DNA of 64,000 nt from the NCBI GenBank assembly GCA_016873225.1, contig VGXS01000002.1, positions 62,001 through 126,000 of the forward strand. The letters run 5' to 3'. Below, one piece after another: positions 44,975-53,576 of this stretch. A model generated the notes under the pieces. It ran no database searches. It had not been told where the DNA came from and saw only the letters and a list, made by a program, of their open reading frames with translations. The stretch comes from Planctomycetota bacterium (GTDB lineage: Bacteria; Planctomycetota; Planctomycetia; Gemmatales; Gemmataceae). Each line of letters opens with the position of its first letter. The stretch's first letter is position 1. The position numbers and the translations under genes are program-made.

Positions 44975-46419
44975 TTGACCTCCGTGTAAGGGGGTGGAAA
45001 CTTGTCGATCTCCGCCTGGATGGCGAACAGGTCGATCTCCGACGGCTTGCGTCCCGCGAGCCTGTCCTCCAGGTCGCGCCTCAAGCGCCCCAGCGCCTTG
45101 ATCTCCTCCTCGATCACGGCCTGCCTGGCCCCGGTGAACTCGCCGGTGGCCCGAAGGTCGCGAATGCGGATCATCCGAACTTCCTGCTCGGCGGCGCGCT
45201 CACGCATGCGGGCGAGGTCGTCACGGTCGTAGGCGGTCAGCAACCAGAACTTGAGCGGTTCGTCCGGATCGGCCGTCCTTGCGATCCCGGCCTTGTCGTA
45301 AAGGCCCTGATAGCAGGTGACGAAGAATTTCCTGCCGCCGGGGTCCACGCCACGGCCGAGTTGCTCCGGCCCGATGATGCTGTGCACCACGCGCCAGAGC
45401 CTGATCTCGATGATCTCGGCCCCCGTCTTGTCGGACTTCGGAAAACTGTCCGCGACCGAGCGGACATAACTGCCCAGCAGTATCCGGGTGTTCGGCGCGG
45501 GATCACGCCAGGCGACGGGAGTGACGAAGTCGCGTGGCAACTCGGGCATCCGGAGCATCTGGCCGATGCGCTGGTGCGCCTCTTCCACCCTGAGTTGGTC
45601 GGGATCCCGGCCCGAAGGCTGATTGGCGCTTTCCCCGATCGACAAAAGCCTCTGGAAATGCATCCTGACCGGGCTGCGCAAGTCGTCGGGGTATCGCAGC
45701 CAACGGCGCTCGCCATCGGCATAGTCGATCCGGTACCACATGAACGATGGCGGCCCGGGTTCGGGCGAATAAAAGTGGTAGGCGTTGTTCAGGTACGCGA
45801 ACTGCAAATACGGGCGGTAAATGTGCACCCATGCCTGCTGGACAAGCCAAGGGGCGCTTCCATTGGGGGGAGGCACGCTGAACACCGCGGAAAGAATTCC
45901 GCAAAAATGAAACGCGGCGGTGAGCACCAGGCACACCCTCCTGCCAGCTTCGGGAATAAGCAGGAGAAAGGCCCCCGCGAGCGCACACACGGCCCCGCCC
46001 CGGCACAGCAGTCCCATGCTGTCCATCTGGCCGGGCCTGTACCACTGGATGACGGGACCGGGGCCATCGTCGGTCCTGAACTTCTGGATTTCCTCGCCGG
46101 GCTTTCCTCGCAGAGACCGCTCTCCCAGGGCCATCGCCCCGGCCAACACCAGGCAGGCGGCCAGCGCCGGAATCGATCCCGGCCACACGGGCCAATCACC
46201 CCTAGGCCCCGAACCGGCACGGAGCGCGACTCCGCCCAACACCGCCGAGGCCGCGACAAGGATGAGGCGCGACCAGCCTGAAAGCCCCAGGCTGACCGTC
46301 TCGCTGGCCGGAGGCTCCGGGAAAAGACAGGCAACGGCATATGCCGCCAAGGCCGCCAGAACCGAAAAGGCCATCCATGCCGCATTGAGGCGAAGGCCAC
46401 GGCCAACGGATTCATCCAT
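44971..46419 (-). CDS. Membrane protein partner of the HTTM protein
   Basis: A protein of 482 residues; AAGGAG seven bases upstream fixes ATG 46419, although the frame opens at 46470. The first half is hydrophobic with roughly five helices (AAWMAFSVLAALAAYAVACL, LVLAGAMALG, GAVCALAGAFLLLIP). The second half is soluble and charged; FYSPEPGPPSFMWYRIDYAD and AYDRDDLARMRERAAEQEVR are recognisable landmarks, and a coiled segment lies near the C-terminus. I do not recognise a named domain beyond the genomic association with HTTM. It lies 67 bases downstream of recJ with a weak terminator between. Confidence 0.7.
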   Translation of the reverse strand: MDESVGRGLRLNAAWMAFSVLAALAAYAVACLFPEPPASETVSLGLSGWSRLILVAASAVLGGVALRAGSGPRGDWPVWPGSIPALAACLVLAGAMALGERSLRGKPGEEIQKFRTDDGPGPVIQWYRPGQMDSMGLLCRGGAVCALAGAFLLLIPEAGRRVCLVLTAAFHFCGILSAVFSVPPPNGSAPWLVQQAWVHIYRPYLQFAYLNNAYHFYSPEPGPPSFMWYRIDYADGERRWLRYPDDLRSPVRMHFQRLLSIGESANQPSGRDPDQLRVEEAHQRIGQMLRMPELPRDFVTPVAWRDPAPNTRILLGSYVRSVADSFPKSDKTGAEIIEIRLWRVVHSIIGPEQLGRGVDPGGRKFFVTCYQGLYDKAGIARTADPDEPLKFWLLTAYDRDDLARMRERAAEQEVRMIRIRDLRATGEFTGARQAVIEEEIKALGRLRRDLEDRLAGRKPSEIDLFAIQAEIDKFPPPYTEVK

Positions 46420-46468
46420 GAATCGGCTCCTTCCGATTAATGGATGCGAAGGTAGCCTGTTGGCATTC

Positions 46469-46494
46469 AAAAAAGAAAGTCGCCTTTCAGGCGA
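46469..46494 (-). terminator. Weak terminator overlapping the recJ stop codon
   Basis: On the minus strand TCGCCT and AGGCGA pair across GAA, with the recJ stop codon inside the hairpin, followed by CTTTCTTTTTTG. It may partly insulate the membrane-protein genes from recJ. Confidence 0.55.
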
Positions 46495-48313
46495 TCTCGG
46501 CAGCCTCAGCCGCGGAAACGACTTCGATCTCGGGCTTCACCCCCGCCTGGAAGTCGACGACATGCATTTTCACCTTGGTGGCCCCGTTAAAAGTCTCAAC
46601 CTTGGGCTGGAACGCCAAGCTGACGCGACCATCCGCCGACTTGAGTTCCTCGATCCTCTCGGCCAGCTGAAAACCGACGCATCCAACTGGTCGGCCACCT
46701 TGGGTCACGGAAAATTGCAGGGTGGTTCCCTGCGTCCCCACCACCCGGGGCTCTCCGGAAAGCCTGAGGCCCGTCGCCAGGAAAACGGGGGAACGATTTG
46801 TCATGCCGAATGGTTCGAGTCGGTCGATTTGGCGGACCTGTTCAATCGTGAGGCTGTCGATGGACACCTCCGCATCGAGGCAAAGGGTGGCCCTGGGAAC
46901 GGTGCCGCGGAAATGCGCCCGGGCAAATTCCTGGATCCGGTCATTCAACGCCGGGAGATTGTCGGGGTGAAGCTTGAATCCCGCGGCGGCGCGGTGGCCG
47001 CCATGCGATGCCAGCAAGTCGCCGCATGAGGCAAGGGCCTCATGCACGGGCAAGCCGCCGGCGGACCTGGCCGAACCGACCGCCAAAGGCTCATCGGCCG
47101 ATTCCTCATCCCAAGGGGGGATGGCAACCGTGAAAGCCGGGCAGTGAAACTCCTCGACAAGCCTGCTGGCGACGATGCCGACGAGGCCGGGGTGCCAACC
47201 CTGCCTCCCCAGGACCAGGGCCACGGGCGAATCTCCCCCCTTCTCGCGGGCATCCTCCTTCGCCTGTCGGGATTGGTCGGCTTCCATCTTCTTGCGCGTG
47301 CGGTTGTAGCCATCGAGCATTTCGGCGATCCGGCGCGCCTTTCCCGCGTCCGGTTCCGTGAAAAGGTCCACGCAGAACCTGGCGCATTCCAGCCTGCCGG
47401 CAGCGTTCAGGCGAGGCGCCAACTGGAACGCCACATCCTCGCTCCTGAGCGGCTTTTCGCGCCCTTGGAACGACACATCCATGAGGGCCCTGATGCCGGG
47501 AGTGGCGTGCTGGTCGAGATAGGCCAATCCGCAGCGAACCAGCGCGCGGTTCTCGTCGACGAGCGGAACATGGTCGGCCACGGCGCCGAGAGCCGCCAAG
47601 CCAAGCCCTTGGAGAAGGATCCTTTGCCATGGCTGGCTCACCTTTTCCGAACCGCAGGCGCGGATCGCCAGCCCCCAGGCAAGCTTGAAAGCCACCATGG
47701 CGCCGCTGATCCCGGCAAACGGGTAGCCCGAACCCGGCAAAGCGGGATGAACCAGGGCCTCGGCTTCGGGCAGGCTTGAACGCGGCTCATGGTGGTCGGT
47801 GATGATGAGTCTCAGGCCAAGTTCACGGGCCCGCGCGCACGCCTCGAGCGCCGTGATGCCGCAATCCACCGTGATGACGAGGTTTCTTCCCTCGCGGTGA
47901 TGAAGGTCGATCGAAGCGGGAGTGAGGCCGTACCCCTCACGCCTTCGATGGGGTATGTGAAAATCGGGCCGGGCTCCCATTTGCCTGAGCGCGAGAACGA
48001 GGACGGAAGTACCCGTGAGTCCGTCGACATCGTAATCGCCATGGATACCGATGCGCTCCTTGTTGGAAACCGCCTGTTCGATGGCGATGCACGCGGCCTC
48101 GATCCCCGGTAGCTGGAAGGGTGAATGCAGGTCCTTCAGGTTGGGTTCAAGAAAACCCTTGATGGCAACGGGGTCGGCTAGGCCGCGCGTCGCCAGCAGT
48201 GTTGCCAGGATGGGTGAGGACACGCCACCATCGGCCAGAATCCGGGAAATGGATTCCGATTCGGGCCTCACCAAAAACCACTTCCTGGCTCGCCTCGGCA
48301 CCGTTTTCTCCAT
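46487..48313 (-). CDS. recJ: Single-stranded-DNA-specific exonuclease RecJ
   Basis: A protein of 608 residues from ATG 48313; an upstream open frame to 48457 is not supported. The DHH phosphoesterase motifs are clear: GIHGDYDVDGLTGTSVLVLA, VITVDCGITA, ITDHHEPRSSLP, and GISGAMVAFKLAW. The DHHA1 domain carries ASHGGHRAAAGFKL, followed by an OB-fold part (IEQVRQIDRLEPFGMTNRSP). RecJ degrades single-stranded DNA 5' to 3' in recombination and mismatch repair. It is divergent from a small lipoprotein gene, with 221 bases between starts. Confidence 0.95.
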   Translation of the reverse strand: MEKTVPRRARKWFLVRPESESISRILADGGVSSPILATLLATRGLADPVAIKGFLEPNLKDLHSPFQLPGIEAACIAIEQAVSNKERIGIHGDYDVDGLTGTSVLVLALRQMGARPDFHIPHRRREGYGLTPASIDLHHREGRNLVITVDCGITALEACARARELGLRLIITDHHEPRSSLPEAEALVHPALPGSGYPFAGISGAMVAFKLAWGLAIRACGSEKVSQPWQRILLQGLGLAALGAVADHVPLVDENRALVRCGLAYLDQHATPGIRALMDVSFQGREKPLRSEDVAFQLAPRLNAAGRLECARFCVDLFTEPDAGKARRIAEMLDGYNRTRKKMEADQSRQAKEDAREKGGDSPVALVLGRQGWHPGLVGIVASRLVEEFHCPAFTVAIPPWDEESADEPLAVGSARSAGGLPVHEALASCGDLLASHGGHRAAAGFKLHPDNLPALNDRIQEFARAHFRGTVPRATLCLDAEVSIDSLTIEQVRQIDRLEPFGMTNRSPVFLATGLRLSGEPRVVGTQGTTLQFSVTQGGRPVGCVGFQLAERIEELKSADGRVSLAFQPKVETFNGATKVKMHVVDFQAGVKPEIEVVSAAEAAEIA

Positions 48314-48534
48314 CCCAACCGGGGATTCGCCATCCCATGTGAATCTGTGCCGGTTAAGGCTACGATTCGCCCGGCGAACAAAATCCGTGACTCCACACGA
48401 TAACGGACGAGACCAGAACGGGCGACCTTCCAACCGATCAATCGACAATGCCCCCAAGACAGGGGGATGACCGGGCCCACGGTCACCGCCACAGGGGCGG
48501 CATGGCCAAGGCCCAAGCCAGGAAGGCAGGCACC

Positions 48535-48783
48535 ATGAAAAGACTGCTTGTGATCGCCACCCTCGTCCCCGCCATGTTCACGCTCGGAGGATGCCGATCG
48601 TCCATCGGCACTTATAGCCTCTTTGGCGGTTCCGCCGAATGTGGATGCGGCTCATCCATGGCATCGAGTTCATGGAACGGAAAGGTGACCGTGGTGGAGC
48701 CCCCGCTGGCGCCGACCAGCGTCATGACGCCAGTTCCCCAAGCCGCAACCACAACAACACAGACCGACCTCAAGCCCAAATAA
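48535..48783 (+). CDS. Small lipoprotein
   Basis: A protein of 82 residues from ATG 48535. MKRLLVIATLVPAMFTLGGC is a signal peptide with lipobox LGGC, so the cysteine at residue 20 is probably lipidated. The mature part is short, with a Cys-Gly-Cys-Gly-Ser-Ser cluster (SAECGCGSSMAS) and a low-complexity C-terminus rich in Thr, Pro and Val. I do not recognise it. A strong terminator lies 28 bases downstream, so it is transcribed as a single gene. Confidence 0.75.
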   Translation: MKRLLVIATLVPAMFTLGGCRSSIGTYSLFGGSAECGCGSSMASSSWNGKVTVVEPPLAPTSVMTPVPQAATTTTQTDLKPK

Positions 48784-49151
48784 CTGGCAAAAGTTTCCCA
48801 AAGCCAAGCGAAAAGGCCCGCCGTGCAGAAAACGGCGGGCCTTTTTCGTTGAAACAACAAAAATCCTTGTCAAGCGGGGAAAGGCTGGAAACTTGATCCG
48901 TTGGTTCCATTTGGCCGGTCTTGCCGTGCGCGACGCCCCTGTCCCCATCTTTTATCCCCATACCCACTCACAATTTTCTTGCCATGGTGGGCCCATGGTC
49001 GATTGTTCTCCTGACGCCGGACGGATGCTTGTTCCAAACCGCCGTTCTGTCCGGCATGCGGTGGGAAGACTTCGGGATCGGTTTCCGAAGGCTCTCGAAG
49101 GGCCAGGTTCCCATCGACGCTGCTCGCAATAGGCCCCAAGGAGGATGTTCT
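48784..49151. other. Intergenic region, 368 bases, terminator plus leader
   Basis: After the terminator at 48811-48846 the stretch to 49151 holds no convincing gene. It contains a dyad at 49016-49055: GCCGGACGGA pairs with TTCTGTCCGGC (one G-T pair, 20-base loop), about 95 bases before the next start, so it may lie in that gene's leader. The short open frame beginning at 48921 is the upstream extension of the next gene and lacks a ribosome site. Confidence 0.5.
48811..48846. terminator. Strong intrinsic terminator (usable in both directions)
   Basis: GGCCCGCCGT (48815-48824) pairs perfectly with ACGGCGGGCC (48832-48841). The stem is flanked by AAAA on the left and TTTTT on the right, so it can stop transcripts from either side; it closes the lipoprotein gene. 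Confidence 0.92.
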
Positions 49152-49922
49152 GTGAAGTCCGCTTTCCTCGTGATGACCTCGCTGTGGCTCTCAGGCAGCG
49201 TTTCCGCCGCCGAGACGCTCCCCGTCGTTCATGTTGGCCACCGTGCCCAGGCTCCGGCCGGCAAGGGGCAAGACGCTGCCAAGGGCGGAGACGCCAAAGG
49301 CAAGGCCCAAGACCCCGCCAAGGGCAAGGGTCAGGCTCCCCAGGCTCCCTGCCATGGCGGCCTGAATTTCCTCGACAAGCTCAAGGCTCGCCTCGGCGAC
49401 CTGAACCTCGGACGCAAGTGCAGTGCTTGCGACTCGAAGGCCCAGGCTCCGGCCGGCAAGGGTCAGGACGCCGGCAAGGGCGGCGACGCTAAGGGCAAGG
49501 GCCAGGACGCTGCCAAGGGCGGCGACGCCAAGGGCAAGGGCCAGGACGCTGCCAAGGGCGGCGACGCCAAGGGCAAGGGCCAGGACGCTGCCAAGGGTGG
49601 CGACTCCAAGGGCAAGGGCCAAGACGCCGCCAAGGGCAAGGGCCAGGCTCCGCAGGCTCCCTGCCATGAGTGCAAGCTGAACATGTTCGACAAGCTCAAG
49701 GCTCGCCTCGGCAGCATGAGCTTCGGCAAGTGCAACTCCTGCGAAGTCTCCCACAAGGGACAAGCCCCCGCTGGCAAGGGCCAGGACGGCAAGGGCCAGG
49801 ACGCTGGCAAGGGCGGCAAGGGCGACAGCAAGGGCGCGGCTCCGATGCCCGCCAAGGCCGCTCCCGCCAAGCAGGTTTCCACCCCGGTTCCCGCGATCCC
49901 CGACCTGAAGAACCCCTTCTGA
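49152..49922 (+). CDS. Exported low-complexity Gly/Lys/Asp repeat protein with cysteine modules
   Basis: A protein of 256 residues from GTG 49152, with AAGGAGG just upstream (49139-49145); an ATG at 49145 is out of frame. A signal peptide KSAFLVMTSLWLSGSVSA ends in a cleavage-type ASA. The mature chain alternates lysine/glycine/aspartate-rich linker (GKGQDAAKGGDAKGKGQDAA) with two copies of a cysteine module: APCHGGLNFLDKLKARLG with RKCSACD, and APCHECKLNMFDKLKARLG with GKCNSCE. Each has Cys-His then LDKLKARLG or FDKLKARLG then Cys-x2-Cys. It has no recognised family. It sits between two strong terminators. Confidence 0.75.
   Translation: MKSAFLVMTSLWLSGSVSAAETLPVVHVGHRAQAPAGKGQDAAKGGDAKGKAQDPAKGKGQAPQAPCHGGLNFLDKLKARLGDLNLGRKCSACDSKAQAPAGKGQDAGKGGDAKGKGQDAAKGGDAKGKGQDAAKGGDAKGKGQDAAKGGDSKGKGQDAAKGKGQAPQAPCHECKLNMFDKLKARLGSMSFGKCNSCEVSHKGQAPAGKGQDGKGQDAGKGGKGDSKGAAPMPAKAAPAKQVSTPVPAIPDLKNPF
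49479..49634 (+). repeat. Four 39-bp coding tandem repeats
   Basis: Four units of 13 codons (GGDAKGKGQDAAK, the last with Ser for Ala at position 4) run in phase. Nucleotide identity between units is very high, so the array is recent or kept homogenised. Shorter related units lie at 49250-49330 and 49750-49840. Confidence 0.9.
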
Positions 49923-49944
49923 TCTTGGATCCGTCTCACTTCCG

Positions 49945-49979
49945 AAACCCCGCGCGAATCGCGCGGGGTTTCTTTTTTT
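49945..49979 (+). terminator. Strong intrinsic terminator
   Basis: AAACCCCGCGCG (49945-49956) pairs perfectly with CGCGCGGGGTTT (49960-49971) over a three-base AAT loop, followed by C and seven T residues. It ends the repeat-protein gene 22 bases past its stop and faces the lipoate-ligase-like gene. Confidence 0.95.
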
Positions 49980-49987
49980 CATGGTTA

Positions 49988-50725
49988 TTAACGGGATTCA
50001 TTCCACTGGGGATTCCTGTAACGGGTTTCCTCGAGGCGTCGAATCTCTTCCTCCGCCTCGTCATCCCAAGCGCCCGTCACCATTTCGCAGCCTAGCGCCT
50101 TTTCCAAACAACGGCACAATCCATCAAGGGTGATCGCCGAGACGGGAGCGCCCAGTTCGGCCAGCCCGGGCAGCCAAGGAACCCTCGGGCTTGTTCCCAA
50201 CAACAGCCCGCCATGCTGCAAGACCGCGCCGCGACGCTTGCGCTGGGCGCTGCCCATCACCTTGCTTCCCCGGCATACGACATCGCCCGCCGCCGGATGG
50301 AGAAAACACAAAACCCCTGAAGGCGCCCCGGGTCTTTCGATGACGCCCTTGGCCGGTTGGCAAGCGGTTTCGATTCCCAAATCCGAAAGCCACTCGGCAA
50401 CGCTTTTGTGAACCCGGCACGGCAAGTCCCGGATCCCATCGAGCTTTCCCTCGGGAACAGCCACTGAGTAGGTGAGTTCCCGATCATGCACAAGCAAATC
50501 CCCGCCTGTCTGGCGACGGACCCAGGGAAGTCCGTCGAAAGCCGGGGAAGAACGCGCCACGCCCGATGGCTGGAAGTAACCCAATGTCGCGGTGGGTTCC
50601 CGGAACTCATAAACACGCAGCAGGCATTCTCCCGATTCAGCCCTGCCAAGCATCCAGTCATCCGCCGCCATTTGCCATGGGCCTGACTCCTTGCGGTCGG
50701 GCAGGCGGAGGAAATTTGGTGGCAT
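49988..50725 (-). CDS. Lipoate-protein ligase/octanoyltransferase family protein
   Basis: A protein of 245 residues of the BPL_LplA_LipB fold. RRQTGGDLLVHDRELTYSV is the family motif RRxTGG...H..E. VMGSAQRKRRGAVLQHGGLLL is the second conserved block, as in LplA and LipM. It attaches lipoate or octanoate to lipoyl domains; the obvious client here is GcvH three genes upstream, whose Lys62 needs lipoylation. It starts three bases after the gcvPB stop and is the last gene of the glycine-cleavage operon. LplA versus LipM cannot be decided by eye. Confidence 0.85.
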   Translation of the reverse strand: MPPNFLRLPDRKESGPWQMAADDWMLGRAESGECLLRVYEFREPTATLGYFQPSGVARSSPAFDGLPWVRRQTGGDLLVHDRELTYSVAVPEGKLDGIRDLPCRVHKSVAEWLSDLGIETACQPAKGVIERPGAPSGVLCFLHPAAGDVVCRGSKVMGSAQRKRRGAVLQHGGLLLGTSPRVPWLPGLAELGAPVSAITLDGLCRCLEKALGCEMVTGAWDDEAEEEIRRLEETRYRNPQWNESR

Positions 50726-50728
50726 GGT

Positions 50729-52180
50729 TCAATCCGCTTTCCAACGAAGCACGGGTTCCTTGGTCGCCTTCACCTCGTCAGGCCGGGAAATCGGCAAGGA
50801 ATGAGGCGCCTGCCTGAGAATCTCGGGATCCTCGGCGAGAATGGTGCCAAGGGCCTTGGCGAACGCCTCGAGCGTTTCGGGACTTTCGGTTTCAGTCGGT
50901 TCCATCATCAGGGCCTCGGGAACCACAAGGGGAAAATAAATGGTTGGCGAGTGGAATCCGTGGTCAAGCAAACGCTTGGCGATGTCCATGGCGCTCACCC
51001 TCTTCTCGCGGCGAAGGTTCCGCGCGCTCGCGACAAATTCATGAAGGCCATTGTCCGGGCCGGGAATCTCGATCAGCCCTGCAAGCAGTGAACGGAGGTA
51101 GCGGGCGTTGAGCACAGCGTGCCTCGAGACATTGGCCAGTCCCTCGGCGCCCAGCGTGCGGATATAGAAGTAGCCCCGGAGAATCACCCCGATGTTTCCA
51201 TGAAAGGAGCGAACGCGGCCGATGGAGAGGGGGCGGTTCTCGTCAAGCCCGAATGTCCCGTCCGAGCCGGCGAGGATCCGCGGCATCGGCAGGAAAGGCT
51301 CGAGCATGGCCCTGACGGCAATGGGCCCGGACCCGGGTCCGCCAGCGCCATGGGGTCCGGTGAATGTCTTGTGGACATTGAAGTGCATCATGTCGGCGCC
51401 GAAGTCACCCGGGCGGGCGATGCCAAGGATGGCGTTCATGTTGGCGCCGTCGAGGTAAACCAAGCCGCCCCGCGCGTGAACCATGTCGGCTATCCGCCGG
51501 ATGTTCGGCTCGAACAACCCCAGCGTGTTGGGATTCGTGATCATGAACACGGCGACATCGTCATCAAGCTTGGCGGCGAAGTCTTCCATGTCGACCAGGC
51601 CCTCGGCCGTCGACTTGACGCCAACGGCCTGGAATCCGGCAAGCGCCGCGCTGGCCGGATTGGTTCCATGCGCCGAATCGGGAATCAGAACCTTGCTCCT
51701 CGCCACGCCGCGATGCCGGAACCATGCCGCCGCGACGAGGAGTGATGTCAATTCCCCCTGGGCCCCGGCCGAGGGTTGAAGCGAGCAGGCGTCGAGGCCG
51801 GCGATTTCGGCCAGCATGCGTTCCATCTCATGCAAGACGCCGAGCGTTCCCTGGCAGGTGGAATCGGGTTGCAGCGGATGCTGCTCGGCGAAACGGTGGG
51901 ATCCGACCAGCCTTTCGTGCCTCTTCGGGTTGTATTTCATCGTGCAGGAGCCGAGCGGGTAGAAATTGCAGTCAATCGCCATGTTCAGGGTGGATAGATT
52001 CGTGAAGTGCCGGACGATGTCGAGTTCGGAGAGTTCAGGCAGCGGCGGCGGCGATTCAGCGAGAAAACGGCCGGGGATCATGGCGGCGGCATCCACACCG
52101 CTCGCCTCGGCAATGGCGTGGCAACGCCTGCCCGGTTGCCCGATCTCGAAAAGCAGTCCGGCGGACTGGTTCTTGTCCAT
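50729..52180 (-). CDS. gcvPB: Glycine dehydrogenase (aminomethyl-transferring) subunit 2
   Basis: A protein of 483 residues from ATG 52180 (the open frame to 52342 overlaps gcvPA). It is the C-terminal half of P-protein as a separate subunit: FYPLGSCTMKYNPKRHERL, SLQPSAGAQGELTSL, PDSAHGTNPASAALAG, and the PLP lysine in HFNVHKTFTGPHGAGGPG (Lys271). Together with gcvPA it decarboxylates glycine and loads the aminomethyl group on GcvH. It follows gcvPA by 13 bases and precedes the lipoate ligase by three. Confidence 0.95.
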   Translation of the reverse strand: MDKNQSAGLLFEIGQPGRRCHAIAEASGVDAAAMIPGRFLAESPPPLPELSELDIVRHFTNLSTLNMAIDCNFYPLGSCTMKYNPKRHERLVGSHRFAEQHPLQPDSTCQGTLGVLHEMERMLAEIAGLDACSLQPSAGAQGELTSLLVAAAWFRHRGVARSKVLIPDSAHGTNPASAALAGFQAVGVKSTAEGLVDMEDFAAKLDDDVAVFMITNPNTLGLFEPNIRRIADMVHARGGLVYLDGANMNAILGIARPGDFGADMMHFNVHKTFTGPHGAGGPGSGPIAVRAMLEPFLPMPRILAGSDGTFGLDENRPLSIGRVRSFHGNIGVILRGYFYIRTLGAEGLANVSRHAVLNARYLRSLLAGLIEIPGPDNGLHEFVASARNLRREKRVSAMDIAKRLLDHGFHSPTIYFPLVVPEALMMEPTETESPETLEAFAKALGTILAEDPEILRQAPHSLPISRPDEVKATKEPVLRWKAD

Positions 52181-52193
52181 GGCGGATTCCCCG

Positions 52194-53555
52194 TCAGACG
52201 CCCCGCGCCAACCGGCCCAGGCTTTCGGCAAAACTCGCGATTTCAGCACTGGTCCGTTTTTCCGTGACAGCGACCAGCAAGTCGCGTTCACGCCCGGCAT
52301 ACCAGCGGCCCAATGGAAAACCAGCGAGAAATCCCTTCTCAACCATCATTTCCACCACCCGATCCGCCGTCGGTGAAGACGGTGGAAGGCGCAGGACGAA
52401 TTCATGGAACCAGGGATGCTCCACAAGGGGTTCCCCGGCGCCGGCGGCACGCAAATGTTCAACGGTCTCACGGGCCTTCGACATGCAAGCCAAGGCCGTT
52501 TCCCTCAATCCGGCAGGCCCGAGGGCGGCCAGGTGAACCGCCGCGCGCAAGGCATACAAGCCCTGGTTGGTGCAGATGTTGCTCGTTGCCTTTTCCCGGC
52601 GGATATGCTGCTCCCGAGTTTGCAGGGCAAGCACCCAGCATTTCTTTCCGCGCCGATCGACCGTTTGGCCGACAAGCCTTCCGGGAATTTTGCGCATCAA
52701 GGCGGATCGGCATGAAAGAAGCCCCAAGTACGGGCCGCCATAAGCCAATGGACTGCCAAGCCCCTGTCCCTCGGCAACCGCGATGTCAGCGCCATAATCC
52801 CCTGGACGGCCCAGCACCCCGAGGCTCACGGGGTTGTAACAAACAATGAACAGCGCGCCCTTTTCCTTGCAAAGGCGGGAGATCTCGTGAACCTCCTCGA
52901 GGTTTCCGAGGATGTTCGGATGCTGGACAACAACGCACGGCGTGGACTCGGAGACCCTCGATCCGAGACAGGCGAGATCGATCCTGTCCGAGGCGGATGG
53001 GATCGTCTCGATTTTCGTTCCCAGGTTCGCGAGGCAGGTGCGCGCCACTTCGCCGTGGTGGGGATGAAGATACGGCGACATCAGGACCGGGCCATCACGG
53101 TCGCTTCCCGAGAGGGACATCATGATGGCTTCGGCCACGGCGCTTGAACCCTCGTAAAGGCTCGCGTTGGTGACATCCATGCCGGTGAGCTGACAGATGA
53201 GGGTCTGGAATTCAAAGAAAGCCTGCAGGCTCCCCTGGCTCGCCTCCGCCTGATAGGGGGTGTACGCGGTCACGAATTCGGCGCGGCCGGCCAACGCGTC
53301 GACAACCGCGGGAATGAAATGGTCGTAGGCACCCGCGCCAAGAAAACAGGCCAGGTCGCGGGCCGAACGGTTCCTTACAGCCACGGCGTCGGCCAATCCG
53401 GACAAGGCGATCTCGCCCATCGGGCCGGGCAGTTCAAGCGGCCTGTGCAGCCTGTCCCCCCCGGGAATTCCGGCGAACAACGCCTCGAGGCTTGGCGCGC
53501 CAATCGTCCGAAGCATCGAGGCGACCTGTTCTGGCGTGTGCGGCAAGTATGACAT
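52194..53555 (-). CDS. gcvPA: Glycine dehydrogenase (aminomethyl-transferring) subunit 1
   Basis: A protein of 453 residues from ATG 53555, with GGGAGGG upstream. It begins MSYLPHTPEQVASMLRTIG like other GcvPA proteins. FLGAGAYDHFIPAVVDAL, TAYTPYQAEASQGSLQAFFE, TGMDVTNASLYEGSSAVAEA and YGGPYLGLLSCR are all diagnostic. It is the N-terminal half of P-protein and lacks the PLP lysine, which is on subunit 2. It lies 21 bases after gcvH in the operon. Confidence 0.95.
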   Translation of the reverse strand: MSYLPHTPEQVASMLRTIGAPSLEALFAGIPGGDRLHRPLELPGPMGEIALSGLADAVAVRNRSARDLACFLGAGAYDHFIPAVVDALAGRAEFVTAYTPYQAEASQGSLQAFFEFQTLICQLTGMDVTNASLYEGSSAVAEAIMMSLSGSDRDGPVLMSPYLHPHHGEVARTCLANLGTKIETIPSASDRIDLACLGSRVSESTPCVVVQHPNILGNLEEVHEISRLCKEKGALFIVCYNPVSLGVLGRPGDYGADIAVAEGQGLGSPLAYGGPYLGLLSCRSALMRKIPGRLVGQTVDRRGKKCWVLALQTREQHIRREKATSNICTNQGLYALRAAVHLAALGPAGLRETALACMSKARETVEHLRAAGAGEPLVEHPWFHEFVLRLPPSSPTADRVVEMMVEKGFLAGFPLGRWYAGRERDLLVAVTEKRTSAEIASFAESLGRLARGV

Positions 53556-53576
53556 TGGCGCCCTCCCGCGAAACAA

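Noticed and set aside
49145-49492. 115-residue frame overlapping the repeat protein
   Set aside because: The ATG lies directly on the ribosome site and the translation is Arg/Gln/Pro-rich, typical of a shifted frame; the GTG frame has a proper signal peptide.
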